Translations under genes and position numbers: made by a program
DNA from: Bacteroidota bacterium
GTDB taxonomy: Bacteria > Bacteroidota > Bacteroidia > Bacteroidales > B39-G9
NCBI GenBank assembly: GCA_003648455.1
Contig: QMPG01000024.1
Span: forward strand, 1-18,591
Reading direction: 5' to 3'
DNA: 18,591 nucleotides
The notes under the pieces: model-generated
Told to the model about the DNA's origin: nothing
Database searches by the model: none
The model's input: the letters and a program-made list of their open reading frames with translations, nothing else
Shown: positions 1 through 9,537 of the stretch, in pieces
Layout of the letters: each line of letters starts with the position of its first letter
How positions within the stretch are numbered: the first letter of the stretch is position 1

Positions 1-47
1 AGTAGAGTGTAGAAAACAAGAAATTGCTTTGCAGTCTTGAACTTTTG

Positions 48-73
48 TTACTTTTGGTTCAAGCCAAAAGTAA
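48..73. repeat. Palindromic hairpin TTACTTTTGG-N6-CCAAAAGTAA
   Basis: Perfect 10-base arms (48-57 and 64-73) enclose the six-base loop TTCAAG. The arms continue imperfectly outward as CTTTTG on the left and AAAAG on the right. From memory, hairpins of this GTTACTTTT...AAAAGTAAC type recur between genes in Bacteroidota; this was not checked here. It could be a terminator of the gene to the left or a small non-coding repeat. Confidence 0.6.
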
Positions 74-325
74 ATGAAAAGAAGCTTAACAAAACTCTAT
101 AATACAAACTATTTCGGCTAAGGTCATCTCACTGGTTTTGGTAGAGACCCGACAGGGAGAGGGGGCTCACTTTAAAATTCGGGTGAATTATGCATAAATT
201 TTAGATCTCTTGAACCATAACTGATTATTAATGGATTGTAAGTATTTGTTCGAATACTGTAGTTATATAAAATATTCAATAACTTGTGCCGACCATTCGG
301 CATTCAACACACAATAATCAATATT

Positions 326-380
326 CCTAATTTGTTGGTAATTCTAAAGCGTAGAAAAATTGTGAATTTTTCGGGTTAAA
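326..380 (+). repeat. Dispersed 55-base repeat, copy A
   Basis: Matches 16478-16532 in the same orientation at 52 of 55 positions, by hand alignment, without gaps. Its right half holds a perfect hairpin, GAAAAATT-GTG-AATTTTTC, followed by CGGGTTAAA. The loop is one of the three differing positions between copies (GTG here, ATG in copy B), so the stem is intact in both. It is not coding and lies about 85 bases upstream of rbfA. No target-site duplication or transposase was seen, so its mobility is unproven. Confidence 0.8.
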
Positions 381-428
381 GAGCGTCTCTGCTAATAAAT
401 TTTATTTTACTTATTTCAATATGTTTAT

Positions 429-436
429 TACTTTTG
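429..436 (+). promoter_or_regulatory. Candidate -7 box for rbfA (TACTTTTG)
   Basis: TACTTTTG fits the Bacteroidota -7 consensus TAnnTTTG and lies 28 bases before the rbfA start. No clear TTTG -33 element is found 19-21 bases upstream, so the call rests on the -7 box and its position. It would drive rbfA and the overlapping permease gene. Confidence 0.5.
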
Positions 437-464
437 ACCCTATTAATTATTTAAATTTACACCT

Positions 465-800
465 ATGACATCTTCCCGACAAGATAAAATTTCCCGATTG
501 CTTCAAAGAGATTTAAGTGATATTTTTCAAAAAGAAGGATTAACTCTTTTTAAAGGAGCTTTGGTTTCTGTTACAATTGTAAGAGTAAGCGCTGATTTAT
601 CTGTTGCAAAAGTATATGTAAGCATATTTTCAACTAACAAAGATATTGATGTTTTTGCTTTAATTAACAAAAACAAAAAAAGCATTCGCTACAAATTAGC
701 TGAGCGTGTAAAAAATCAGCTTAGGATTGTTCCTGAATTGATTTTCTATGTTGATGATTCACTTGATTATATTGAAAATATCGAAGGTTTATTAAGTTAA
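465..800 (+). CDS. rbfA: Ribosome-binding factor A (RbfA)
   Basis: The 111-residue product matches RbfA in length and pattern: N-terminal RQDKISRLLQRDLSDIF, a central strand pair around VTIVRVSADLSVAKVYVSIF (residues about 37-56), a helix with IRYKLAERVKNQLRIVPEL and the terminal DDSLDYIENI. RbfA is a small KH-like protein that binds 16S rRNA near the 5' helix and helps mature the 30S subunit. It starts at ATG 465. No upstream in-frame alternative looks better, and a -7 box sits 28 bases before it. Its stop codon shares one A with the start of the permease gene (TAATG), so the two are probably translationally coupled. From memory, rbfA followed by a LolE-like permease gene is a common Bacteroidota arrangement. 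Confidence 0.95.
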   Translation: MTSSRQDKISRLLQRDLSDIFQKEGLTLFKGALVSVTIVRVSADLSVAKVYVSIFSTNKDIDVFALINKNKKSIRYKLAERVKNQLRIVPELIFYVDDSLDYIENIEGLLS

Positions 801-2014
801 TGAATTTCTCTTTTTATATATCGAAACGTTATTTATTTTCAAAAAAGAAACTGAATATAATAAATATTATTTCAGCTGTTTCTGTTTTGGGTGTTGCTGT
901 GGGTTCAATGGCTTTAATTGTTGTACTCTCTGTTTTTAATGGCTTTGATGGGTTAATAAAATCATTATTCAGCAGTTTTGACCCGGATTTAAAAATTACT
1001 GTTGTAGAAGGTAAAACATTTTCGATTGATAGTGTTTCGATAAATAAAATTAAAAACATTGAGGGGGTTGCTTTTTACACAGAAATTATTGAAGAAAACA
1101 CTTTGCTTAAATATGGCAAAAAATTATATCCTGCAGTTTTAAAGGGAGTTGACGACAACTATATTAAAGTTTCGGGTGTTGATACAATGATTACTCAAGG
1201 GAGATTCTTGTTAAAACAGAATGACAGAAATTTTACTGTTGTAGGTCAAGGTGTAGCATATTACTTATCACTAGGTTTAAATTTTGTTGATCCAATACAA
1301 ATTTTTGCTCCTCGCAGATCTGCCAAATCTACTTTAAACCCAAACAATGCTTTTAATAAAGATTATATCTATCCTACAGGTTTTTTTTCTATTCAACAAG
1401 ATATTGATTCTAAATTTATTATTGTACCAATTCGATTTGCACGCGAAATACTTGAATATAAAGACACCGAGCTTAGTGCTATTGAAATAAAATTAGATAA
1501 AAACACTGATTCCGAAAACATCAAAAACAAAATTAATGAGATATTAAGTAATAATTTTACGGTTAAAAATCGTTACGAACAACATGAATTTCTCTATAAA
1601 ATGATGAAATCGGAGAAATTGGTTATTTACTTAATATTATCTTTTATTTTAATAATAGCATCGTTTAATATAATTGCATCGCTCACCATGCTGATAATTG
1701 ACAAAAAAGATGATTTAACAACATTGAGCAGCATGGGCTTAGATTTAAAAGCTATTAGAAAAATATTCTTTTTTGAAGGTATTATGATATCATTAATAGG
1801 TGCAATTATAGGGATTTTTATTGGTTTTATTCTTTGCTGGCTTCAACAAGAGTATGGATTTATTAAATTGCAGGGCGGTTCTTTTATTATTAGTTCCTAT
1901 CCTGTTAAGATGAATTTTTTAGATTTTATTAATACTATAATAATTGTATTTCTTATTGGCTCGTTTGCTTCTTTTTATCCGGTAAGATATATTACTAAAA
2001 AATATTTGACATAA
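800..2014 (+). CDS. LolC/LolE-type ABC transporter permease (FtsX/MacB fold)
   Basis: This is an inner-membrane subunit of 404 residues with the layout of lipoprotein-releasing LolC/E proteins. There is one N-terminal membrane segment (about 20-46, after a basic SKRYLFSKKK stretch), a periplasmic domain of about 220 residues, then three segments (about 274-299, 326-348 and 373-393) that form the FtsX-like permease domain. The loop IDKKDDLTTLSSMGLDLKAI between the second and third segments is the typical ATPase-coupling region. Such permeases extract lipoproteins from the inner membrane for delivery to the outer membrane, powered by a LolD ATPase. No LolD gene is present here. LolC and LolE cannot be told apart; many Bacteroidota have one annotated as LolE. 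The gene overlaps rbfA by one base and ends facing sprA. Confidence 0.88.
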   Translation: MNFSFYISKRYLFSKKKLNIINIISAVSVLGVAVGSMALIVVLSVFNGFDGLIKSLFSSFDPDLKITVVEGKTFSIDSVSINKIKNIEGVAFYTEIIEENTLLKYGKKLYPAVLKGVDDNYIKVSGVDTMITQGRFLLKQNDRNFTVVGQGVAYYLSLGLNFVDPIQIFAPRRSAKSTLNPNNAFNKDYIYPTGFFSIQQDIDSKFIIVPIRFAREILEYKDTELSAIEIKLDKNTDSENIKNKINEILSNNFTVKNRYEQHEFLYKMMKSEKLVIYLILSFILIIASFNIIASLTMLIIDKKDDLTTLSSMGLDLKAIRKIFFFEGIMISLIGAIIGIFIGFILCWLQQEYGFIKLQGGSFIISSYPVKMNFLDFINTIIIVFLIGSFASFYPVRYITKKYLT

Positions 2015-2041
2015 AATATATTTTATTTGTTAGTGTAACAA
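2011..2041. terminator. Possible bidirectional terminator between convergent genes
   Basis: The 35-base gap between the permease gene and sprA, with the end of the permease stop codon, holds two palindromes. These are the 16-base ATAAAATATATTTTAT (2011-2026) and TTGTTA-GTG-TAACAA (2027-2041). Convergent transcription makes a shared terminator plausible. The stems are almost entirely A/T and there is no strong U-tract, so the call is weak. Confidence 0.3.
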
Positions 2042-2049
2042 CCTAAATA

Positions 2050-5000
2050 CTAATCTGTTAAAGTGTATCTTAAGCTAAACCCAATATTGCTGTTTGTATT
2101 TTTATATGATTGGGATATTTTAGGGTCGTTTGTAATTGTGTCGAAGAAGGCTCTTACTGTGAGGTTCTTGCTTAAAACATAATCAGCAGTAAATTTTAAT
2201 GAAATGGTTTTTTGTCCGGCTGTTGGTGTATTTTGGTCTTCTACTAATTTTCGAGTAATAGTAATATTGTCTCTCAATGAAAAATCTAATCGAAGATTTA
2301 AGTCGCTGTCATAAACTTTTTTTCGTCCTCCGGTGTTAACTATTATTTTTACATTATTAAAACGATAACCTGTACCCGCAACTATTTCTTTTCCAATAAG
2401 TTCGGTTAATTGTTTGTTTTGCAAGCTCATTGTGAGGTTTCTATTCTTTTTATATTCAAGTTTTGTAAGAATATTGTTTTTCCAGGTCATGTCAATACTA
2501 ATAAGCGGGCTAAATTGTTCGCTGAGAGTAAAGCTGTATATATCATTTTTAGGGACAAAATTTTGCAATTGATCTCTCATATTACTAAAGCCATCTCCAT
2601 CAGTATCATCAAAATTTATATTTGCTGTATAACTTCCAATATTAAAAGTTGAAGAATAAGAATGACTAAGAGTAAGTGTTTTGAAATATTTTTTAATAAA
2701 CTCAATTTTTGTTAAGCCATCATAATTAACTCGCCAATTAGGTTTAATGCTTAATAATGACGGGAAAGTTTTAAGAGTAACATTGTTTTCACCAATATTA
2801 CCATAAGCAGCTAAAAAAGCAGGGATAATAACTTCTTGTGAAGTTGGACCATAACCATCGGGGAAACCGGTTTCTGAATTTGCAACATTATCATAATCAC
2901 GATCGTTTTTATCTCGTTCAACAGCTAATCTGTTTGCAATGGTATATCTTATGTTTTTAAATTTTTCAAATGCCGCTGAGTAATAATTATTTGAAGCATT
3001 GCCGGCTTTTTCAAAAGCAGTACCAAGAGCAATAAAAGTCATGCTGAAATTACCCGAAGTCATAGGATTATAAGCTGTAATATTTCCATTTTCATCACGG
3101 AAATTATTCTTGCCCGGATAATAATATTCTGATAACCGTCGAGAAAAATTTCTGTTACCACTAATGTCGATGCGCAACCCATTAATTGGCTCAATTGAAC
3201 TCCTAACAGAAAATGTGTTAGAAAAAGTCATCAAATAAGGACTGTTTAAAATAGAATCTGTTGTTAACCAACTTTGCTCAATAGCTTTTCTTGCAAAATC
3301 TTTATCCTGAATACCTAAAATAAAAGGAAATCCCGGAGCAAACTCAGTCCCAACTTTATTTTGCCCAAGCAATTTTGTGTTTTGATTATAACCCGGTAAA
3401 ACGGTTCCATTTTGCTCTGAATAGCTTAGTGAAACATTTTTAACAGCCATAAGTGTTCTGGCAATATGCTCTAATGCAATAACAATAGGATTGTCTTTTA
3501 CTTCCTTTTTGCCGGTTACAATAACTTTAACATTTTTATATTCCTTTGTGGAAGTAATTGCTACTCGGTCTTCATTAATTATCTTACTTTCAATCTTAAT
3601 TGCCTTATTATTTTCGTCAAAAGCTTTTACTTTTATTTGTTCGGTTTTTAACTTATGTAAAATTGATTTGGGTACATCTGCTTTTAATTTAACATTTGTA
3701 CGTTCATATTTTACATCTTTATATTTTACTTTTTTCTCTTTTCTTTGTTTAGTGCCTCTGTATTTTTTATTTATTTTATTTAAGAATCCAACCTTATTAT
3801 ACAAACTCAATAAATTTAATTGTGCAGATGCTTGTTTTCTGTTTGAGTTTTTAATTATGTTACCCAGATCATGATCTGCAATTGTTTGTGGTCCCAGACT
3901 CCAGTCATAAGTGGCAGAATACCGGGCGGTTACAGAAACCCAATTAAACATAGGTATTTTATTTATTGGTACGGTGTAAGATAAATTATAACGATGGTTG
4001 TAATTTGTAGTTGTACCTCCATTCATTATTTCGTTTAATATTGTATCTCTTTTTGCTTCATAACCATCTTGATCTTTATCAATTAAACCTTCGGGTTCAT
4101 CAATACGGGCAATGTTATTAGCAGCGAAATCAAATTTTAACGATTTTGTAAGATTATATTTTATATTATAAACACGATTCCAGATAAATTGTTTGTCAAA
4201 AGTAGGGTCAAATTTTTGGTCAAGATTATTAATATTTCTTAATAACACTTCATTATATTTCCTGTTCATGTTTGTACGGAAAGATATTTGGGATGGTGCC
4301 AGATAAAAATTAAAATCTTTAATTAGTTTAAAAGCCGGTGCTCTAAATAATTTTGATTGCTTAAATGGCATAATGTTTTTTGGAGAATTATTAAAGATAT
4401 AATTAATTGAACCCGAATGGTTTTTAAGCAAATTATGTTGTGTGTTGATATTTCGCGAAAGCATCTCGCTATACGAATAACTTACTCCAATGTTAGATAC
4501 GCTGTAAAATTTAGGTTTCCCTTTCGATTTGTTAATACCAACATTTGTAAAATTTATACTTTTTCGTCTTGTGTAGGTTTGCGATATCTTTTTTATTGAA
4601 TCTTTTTCCTGAGTAGATAACGCAGGGTCGTCTAAGGTTACTTTTAAAGGTATATCTGCATCAAGCGGATTATATTCGGGGTTAATAAAGCTCTCGGAAT
4701 AACCTACATACATAGGAATTCGAACCTGTGCTTTTTTAGGAAAAAATTTACCCAGTTCAAAATTTGATGATAAATCATATTGATATGAATCTTCTTTGCT
4801 TCGTTCACTTACTTTTTTCTCAATACTTCCAAAACCCGGTTTTTGTGTGCTTCCTGCAATAGAGATTGTTGCAAAATCAGCCAGTTTAGCTGTCATTCTG
4901 GCATTAGCAGCCCAACCGCCTTGCTCTTTAAAATCTGTTAAACGGAGTTCATCAAGCCAAATTTCTCCTGATTTAGCGTCACCATCATCAGCAAGAGAAT

Positions 5001-8000
5001 TAAATTTTTGTTTTGGATTTCGCACGCCAAGCATTATTGTACGAACATTACTTAAATTAGGATTCCCTTTAATTCTTAAGCTGTTTTTCCCATCGGCTAT
5101 TTCATAAATTGACGATAATGAAATTGTTGTGCCGGCTGTTCTCATTTCGTTATTTCTAAGTTGCTTAACTTTAAGAAATAATTCAAATTCAACATCTAAA
5201 CGGTTCTCTTCAGGCCAAACACCCTCTCTGTCGGTAGTTCCCGGAGGAGTAACATCCAAGGGTATTTCATATTCATAATAATTTTCCTGAAAATCGGAAC
5301 CCAATCGAACAAAGACTGATAAATCGCCATCGTTTAAAATCTTATTTTCTGAAAACGCCTCAGCATGAACCTCCATTTGAATTTTTTTATATTCGCGAAC
5401 ATCCATATTTGTGTTTTTGTAGGCTGCTTTTGAATAACCGTCACTCAAAGAATCTACTTCTAAAACAATTGATTGTTCGTTCATTTCACGCAATTGAACA
5501 TTAGAAACATCTCTTTCGCGGTCAATACCAGGAGGCAAAACATAAGGAATTGGTTGTCTGTTCCCATTCTCTTCAATACTAACTGTGGCAACGTTGAATG
5601 CTGCTGACGACAAGTCATTATCTTCAACTAAAGCCTCATCGGCTTCTTTAATTACATAATTATATTTTCGCCATTCACCTCTTACTAGTTCTAACTTTGC
5701 AAATCGTAAAATTAAAGGTTTGTCAAAACCTTTCATAAACATTCTCATAAACCTTATTGACTTAAAATCTTTTATTGAACCAATAATTTTATCCGGTGAA
5801 TGTATTGGAACTTTAAACTGATACCAATTAACAGTTCTTTTTTGTCCGTTTTTTAAAGTTACGTTTGCTTTTTGAACATCTGTAACATAATTATAACCAA
5901 CTTTTAGGTCTTCGGGGTTTAATTTTACTTTATATTGAAAATAACTTTCCGATTCGCTTAAAGTGTTATCATGGTTAATATCTTCAACATCGGGCAATGT
6001 TGTTGCTGATGTAGGGAAAGATTCTGTTGATTGTTCTGATGCAGGAGAATTGCCTTCTAAATTGTTGTAATCTTTGTATCGTTCTAGAATATTTGCACTT
6101 TTATCATCGTAATATTTACCTCTAAAATAATGATAATCGTCGCTTGATGGGTCTTCATAAGCTTTTACGTATGCTTCAGAATTTTTCCCATATTTATTTT
6201 CAATGATGTTCAAATAATCAACAACATCTCCGTTATAAAATGTTTTTTCATCTTCACTGTTTAAGCCGTCTATTCCAACATCCTGATATTGTCTTGAATT
6301 TGACTGGTTATCAAAAGCATTTACCATTGATTGTTGAAGAGGAATTCTTCCCCATTTTGTTGTATCAACCATTGTGATATTATCAGAAGTAGGCAAGCCG
6401 TTTTCGAAACTTTTTCTGGAATCTTTTAACACATCTTCCGAAATGTTTCCAAGATTAATGTAAAAAGCGGCATCGTTATTTTCTCTTTGAATATTATTTA
6501 ATGAGTCTTCGGCAAAAGGATCCATTACCCAAAATTCTACATATTCAATATTAGCAGATTCGAAATCGTTTGTTGTAATTTTACGCATAATACCACCCCA
6601 ACGAGATTCAGGGTCGTTTAACAAGCCGTTTTCGTCAATTCCTTTTGAATATGAAGTCGTATCCACATCAAAATTATATGGGCCTTTTTCTTGTGGATAA
6701 TATGCAAGATTTAAAATTTGCATCTCTGTAATAATATTATTTTGAGACTGTTTATTTGGAAAAATTTCTTTTTCAAATATTGGTCTTACATATAAACTCG
6801 ATTGTTGCTCTGTACTGACAGGCGTTCCTCCTTTTGAGAATAAAGGGTCGACATAATACCATGCCAATTTTGCTCTGTTAAAACCATAAGCAACATCATT
6901 ATTAAGATTTGCTTCGGGGAAAAGTGAAGGCTGTCCTTGTGGAGTACTTGATAATACCCAACCTCCTATTGATTTAATGTCGATAGTTGATTTGCTTCCC
7001 TCAAAATCGTCAATATAAGATTCTCCGTTTCCTTTAATTGATTTCGAATGACCCGGTATTAAATGAGCAAACTCCCCACTAATTGAGATTGATGATTTCT
7101 CTTTTGTTTCGATAAGTGGTAATTTATCAATTAATCGTGTAAGAATTGGTGCATCGGTACGAAAAGAGCCGTTAAATCCCCAGATCGTATTGGATATTGG
7201 TTCTTCGCCAATATTAACTTTCTGAGTTAAAGGATGTTCATTTAAATTTAATATGGTTGCTCCAAGATTAAAATTATCTGAAAAACGATAATCAAGATGT
7301 GTCCCCATCAAACGTTTAGTCTGAATACTAAACATTGAATTGCTTTCTAACGATATTTTAATTGGTGTTCCTGATTCGAGTAATCCCTGATTAATAATTT
7401 TCACTCTACCCATAGCATAATCAACAGTATAGTCTTGATTTTCGACAAGCTTCATTCCTCCGGCTGTTACAACAACCGAACCTTCGGGAACACTAATTGC
7501 ATTAAGTGAAATTTCTGAGCTGGACGATGATTGATATTCTCCGGTAAGGAAAAATTTATCTTTCTCAGCCATTTGTTGTGCCATGTTCTGGGTCGAATCA
7601 TATAATTCGTTAAAAACATATTTAGCTGCTTCGTCGGGTTTATTAATTTTTTCTTCAAGGTATTCTCCAAACGGTTCTAACACAGGGAAAATAATTCTAC
7701 CATTTGAAGCATTAATAGTATAACCATCAATAAAATCGAAAACACCGTCTCCGTTTTTTGTTGGTTCTAATTGCGTGTTAAGATTATCTAAATTTAAAGC
7801 TCTCAATAATTTTTGTCCATTAATATCTCCGGCAGGTATGGTATAAACAGGAGCTCCTGTTTCGTCGTCGTTAAACATAACGTCGAACTTAAAATCTTTA
7901 CTATTAACCTGATATGCACCAATTGAGTAGATGTTCTTCATCATTAAGTTCCAGGTTGGAAGTTGCGGACTAAAAGATGTTCCCTTTAAAAGTTTTAAAA

Positions 8001-9513
8001 CAAGAGTTTTTGGTGCATCAACACCTTCGTTTGAAAACTCACCAACTTTATATGTTTTTCCTCCTGCAGTATATTCAAAAGCTACAGCCAAAACCTCGTC
8101 GCCATTTAGTGCGGTGTTTAATGAAATATACCCTAATTTATCGTTAATCCTATATTCGGAAGACGATAAAGGACGAGCATTTTCAATTTTTTCGTAATCT
8201 TGTCCGCCAACAAAGTTTGCATTTACAAAATCAGATTGCGATAATATTTGAGTCACATTATTAATATCTCTTATGTCTGAATATGTGTCAACAATCATAT
8301 CATATAGAGTGTTTATTTCATTATCAGGGAAATTGTCTGTTCCCGATTGGGTAATAAACGGACTTGCAAAAATATGATTCTGATCTTCGCCAAGGTCCAT
8401 AAAAGCTAATATGTTTCTTGAATTCTGAAAATTACTCGATTTATTTGTTACCCAGACTTCAATTTTAGTAATATTAACACTTGAACTAATTACCGGAAGA
8501 TTTTTTAAGGCTTCGTTATAGTGCTCTTTAAAATATTGTGACAAGAAAAAATGTCGATTTGCATCATAATCAGAAGCGGATATTTCAAATGTGCTTTTTT
8601 GTGCTCCTCCCTGCACTTCAATAACTGATGTTTCTCCATTTTGTTTTGAGAAAACAGATGTAATACTTAACTTACCAAATTTGAGCTCGGTTAAAATTCC
8701 AAACAAACTTTGACTACCTGTAATTAATGAACCCGATAGAGGAAGAGAAACGTTTCCTGCTTCAATTTTTTGAATTATATCATCTTCTTTCCCCGTATAC
8801 TTAAGCTTCATCTTATTATCAAATTCAAAGCTCGATTCTGTGTTATAGGTAACACCAAGTTCTAAATTGTCGCCGATCTTACCCTTAACATTCATTTGGA
8901 TTTTTTCTTTAAAATCAAATGTCGTGTTACTTCTTAACTCTTCAGCTAAAAGCGGGTTGTCTGTTTTTGTCATATTTAAACCAAACGACAATTCTGCTGT
9001 ACCTCTTGGTTTAATATCAATTGTGTTGCTTCCAAAAATTGTTTGAAAAACTTCGCCACCAACATGTAATTTGGGAATTAATGATGTTTGATGTTCAAAA
9101 TTTTCGCTCTGTACTTTTTCTTTCCAATAGTCTCTCGTCGATTTATCAAAATCATATTTCAAATAATCTTTTTGAGACATTGAAGAGGGTAGGCGATAAT
9201 TAAAACTCCCAATCTTTTTGGTAAATTCATACTGGTTTGTTTCGGGATTATATCTGATTTCTGTTTTTATATTTGTTGGTGTGTTTAAATATAATCCTGA
9301 TTGTTTTCGTGTTGGTAAATACTGGTGATTTGCTTCGTCTTTAAAGGGGTATTGTAATTGTGTTGTGTCGCTATCGAAAAAAATAGAGTCCATTAAACAA
9401 CACAATCGAAAATTGTTATTAATATAAGCTTTTGCCTCAAAATTAAGCAGAGTTAATGCTGAAACAAGAACTATTACTATTATTGTGTATATTTTAAAAG
9501 ATAATTTTCTCAA
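2050..9513 (-). CDS. sprA: SprA, outer-membrane translocon of the type IX secretion system
   Basis: The product has 2,487 residues, close to the roughly 2,400 of Flavobacterium SprA. It opens with a signal peptide: basic RK, a hydrophobic core at about 8-25 and AKA at 27-29 before the cleavage site. Later parts are rich in alternating outer-membrane strands and end in an aromatic strand, SLRYTLTD. A YIDDFEGS motif lies near residue 835. Known SprA proteins form a giant single-chain beta-barrel that exports T9SS cargo and is needed for gliding where that occurs. A lysine-rich insert (about 1917-2004) and several Asp-rich loops, such as DTDGDG near 2302, are visible. The frame begins at TTG; an in-frame TAA lies three codons upstream and the next Met is residue 41, past the signal peptide. 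It follows ruvA by 24 bases. Confidence 0.95.
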   Translation of the reverse strand: MRKLSFKIYTIIVIVLVSALTLLNFEAKAYINNNFRLCCLMDSIFFDSDTTQLQYPFKDEANHQYLPTRKQSGLYLNTPTNIKTEIRYNPETNQYEFTKKIGSFNYRLPSSMSQKDYLKYDFDKSTRDYWKEKVQSENFEHQTSLIPKLHVGGEVFQTIFGSNTIDIKPRGTAELSFGLNMTKTDNPLLAEELRSNTTFDFKEKIQMNVKGKIGDNLELGVTYNTESSFEFDNKMKLKYTGKEDDIIQKIEAGNVSLPLSGSLITGSQSLFGILTELKFGKLSITSVFSKQNGETSVIEVQGGAQKSTFEISASDYDANRHFFLSQYFKEHYNEALKNLPVISSSVNITKIEVWVTNKSSNFQNSRNILAFMDLGEDQNHIFASPFITQSGTDNFPDNEINTLYDMIVDTYSDIRDINNVTQILSQSDFVNANFVGGQDYEKIENARPLSSSEYRINDKLGYISLNTALNGDEVLAVAFEYTAGGKTYKVGEFSNEGVDAPKTLVLKLLKGTSFSPQLPTWNLMMKNIYSIGAYQVNSKDFKFDVMFNDDETGAPVYTIPAGDINGQKLLRALNLDNLNTQLEPTKNGDGVFDFIDGYTINASNGRIIFPVLEPFGEYLEEKINKPDEAAKYVFNELYDSTQNMAQQMAEKDKFFLTGEYQSSSSSEISLNAISVPEGSVVVTAGGMKLVENQDYTVDYAMGRVKIINQGLLESGTPIKISLESNSMFSIQTKRLMGTHLDYRFSDNFNLGATILNLNEHPLTQKVNIGEEPISNTIWGFNGSFRTDAPILTRLIDKLPLIETKEKSSISISGEFAHLIPGHSKSIKGNGESYIDDFEGSKSTIDIKSIGGWVLSSTPQGQPSLFPEANLNNDVAYGFNRAKLAWYYVDPLFSKGGTPVSTEQQSSLYVRPIFEKEIFPNKQSQNNIITEMQILNLAYYPQEKGPYNFDVDTTSYSKGIDENGLLNDPESRWGGIMRKITTNDFESANIEYVEFWVMDPFAEDSLNNIQRENNDAAFYINLGNISEDVLKDSRKSFENGLPTSDNITMVDTTKWGRIPLQQSMVNAFDNQSNSRQYQDVGIDGLNSEDEKTFYNGDVVDYLNIIENKYGKNSEAYVKAYEDPSSDDYHYFRGKYYDDKSANILERYKDYNNLEGNSPASEQSTESFPTSATTLPDVEDINHDNTLSESESYFQYKVKLNPEDLKVGYNYVTDVQKANVTLKNGQKRTVNWYQFKVPIHSPDKIIGSIKDFKSIRFMRMFMKGFDKPLILRFAKLELVRGEWRKYNYVIKEADEALVEDNDLSSAAFNVATVSIEENGNRQPIPYVLPPGIDRERDVSNVQLREMNEQSIVLEVDSLSDGYSKAAYKNTNMDVREYKKIQMEVHAEAFSENKILNDGDLSVFVRLGSDFQENYYEYEIPLDVTPPGTTDREGVWPEENRLDVEFELFLKVKQLRNNEMRTAGTTISLSSIYEIADGKNSLRIKGNPNLSNVRTIMLGVRNPKQKFNSLADDGDAKSGEIWLDELRLTDFKEQGGWAANARMTAKLADFATISIAGSTQKPGFGSIEKKVSERSKEDSYQYDLSSNFELGKFFPKKAQVRIPMYVGYSESFINPEYNPLDADIPLKVTLDDPALSTQEKDSIKKISQTYTRRKSINFTNVGINKSKGKPKFYSVSNIGVSYSYSEMLSRNINTQHNLLKNHSGSINYIFNNSPKNIMPFKQSKLFRAPAFKLIKDFNFYLAPSQISFRTNMNRKYNEVLLRNINNLDQKFDPTFDKQFIWNRVYNIKYNLTKSLKFDFAANNIARIDEPEGLIDKDQDGYEAKRDTILNEIMNGGTTTNYNHRYNLSYTVPINKIPMFNWVSVTARYSATYDWSLGPQTIADHDLGNIIKNSNRKQASAQLNLLSLYNKVGFLNKINKKYRGTKQRKEKKVKYKDVKYERTNVKLKADVPKSILHKLKTEQIKVKAFDENNKAIKIESKIINEDRVAITSTKEYKNVKVIVTGKKEVKDNPIVIALEHIARTLMAVKNVSLSYSEQNGTVLPGYNQNTKLLGQNKVGTEFAPGFPFILGIQDKDFARKAIEQSWLTTDSILNSPYLMTFSNTFSVRSSIEPINGLRIDISGNRNFSRRLSEYYYPGKNNFRDENGNITAYNPMTSGNFSMTFIALGTAFEKAGNASNNYYSAAFEKFKNIRYTIANRLAVERDKNDRDYDNVANSETGFPDGYGPTSQEVIIPAFLAAYGNIGENNVTLKTFPSLLSIKPNWRVNYDGLTKIEFIKKYFKTLTLSHSYSSTFNIGSYTANINFDDTDGDGFSNMRDQLQNFVPKNDIYSFTLSEQFSPLISIDMTWKNNILTKLEYKKNRNLTMSLQNKQLTELIGKEIVAGTGYRFNNVKIIVNTGGRKKVYDSDLNLRLDFSLRDNITITRKLVEDQNTPTAGQKTISLKFTADYVLSKNLTVRAFFDTITNDPKISQSYKNTNSNIGFSLRYTLTD

Positions 9514-9537
9514 GAAACCTTAAATGTATTTATTTTA

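Larger units (their letters stand above)
1..464. other. Gene-free region upstream of rbfA with repeats and a promoter
   Basis: No convincing coding frame is seen on either strand. The stretch is built of short palindromes: TTACTTTTGG/CCAAAAGTAA (48-73), AGTATT/AATACT (241-258) and TGCCGA/TCGGCA around CCAT (287-302). It also has one copy of a dispersed 55-base repeat (326-380) and a promoter -7 box (429-436). Part of it (about 150-175) is richer in G than its surroundings. No tRNA cloverleaf or recognisable structured RNA could be made out. It looks like a repeat-collecting intergenic region; the gene to its left is outside the window. Confidence 0.6.

Noticed and set aside
120..180. Possible structured RNA in the G-rich part of the left intergenic region
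   Set aside because: Only an imperfect GGTC/GACC stem could be drawn. No tRNA, tmRNA, RNase P or known riboswitch core was recognised.
3491..3874. Open frame of 127 codons on the + strand inside sprA
   Set aside because: It lies antisense to a clearly coding region. Its hydrophobic Phe/Leu-rich text is what the complement of Lys/Asn-rich codons gives, and no family resemblance was seen.
4796..5107. Open frame of 103 codons on the + strand inside sprA
   Set aside because: It is the antisense shadow of sprA codons, with no promoter or start context and no recognisable motif.
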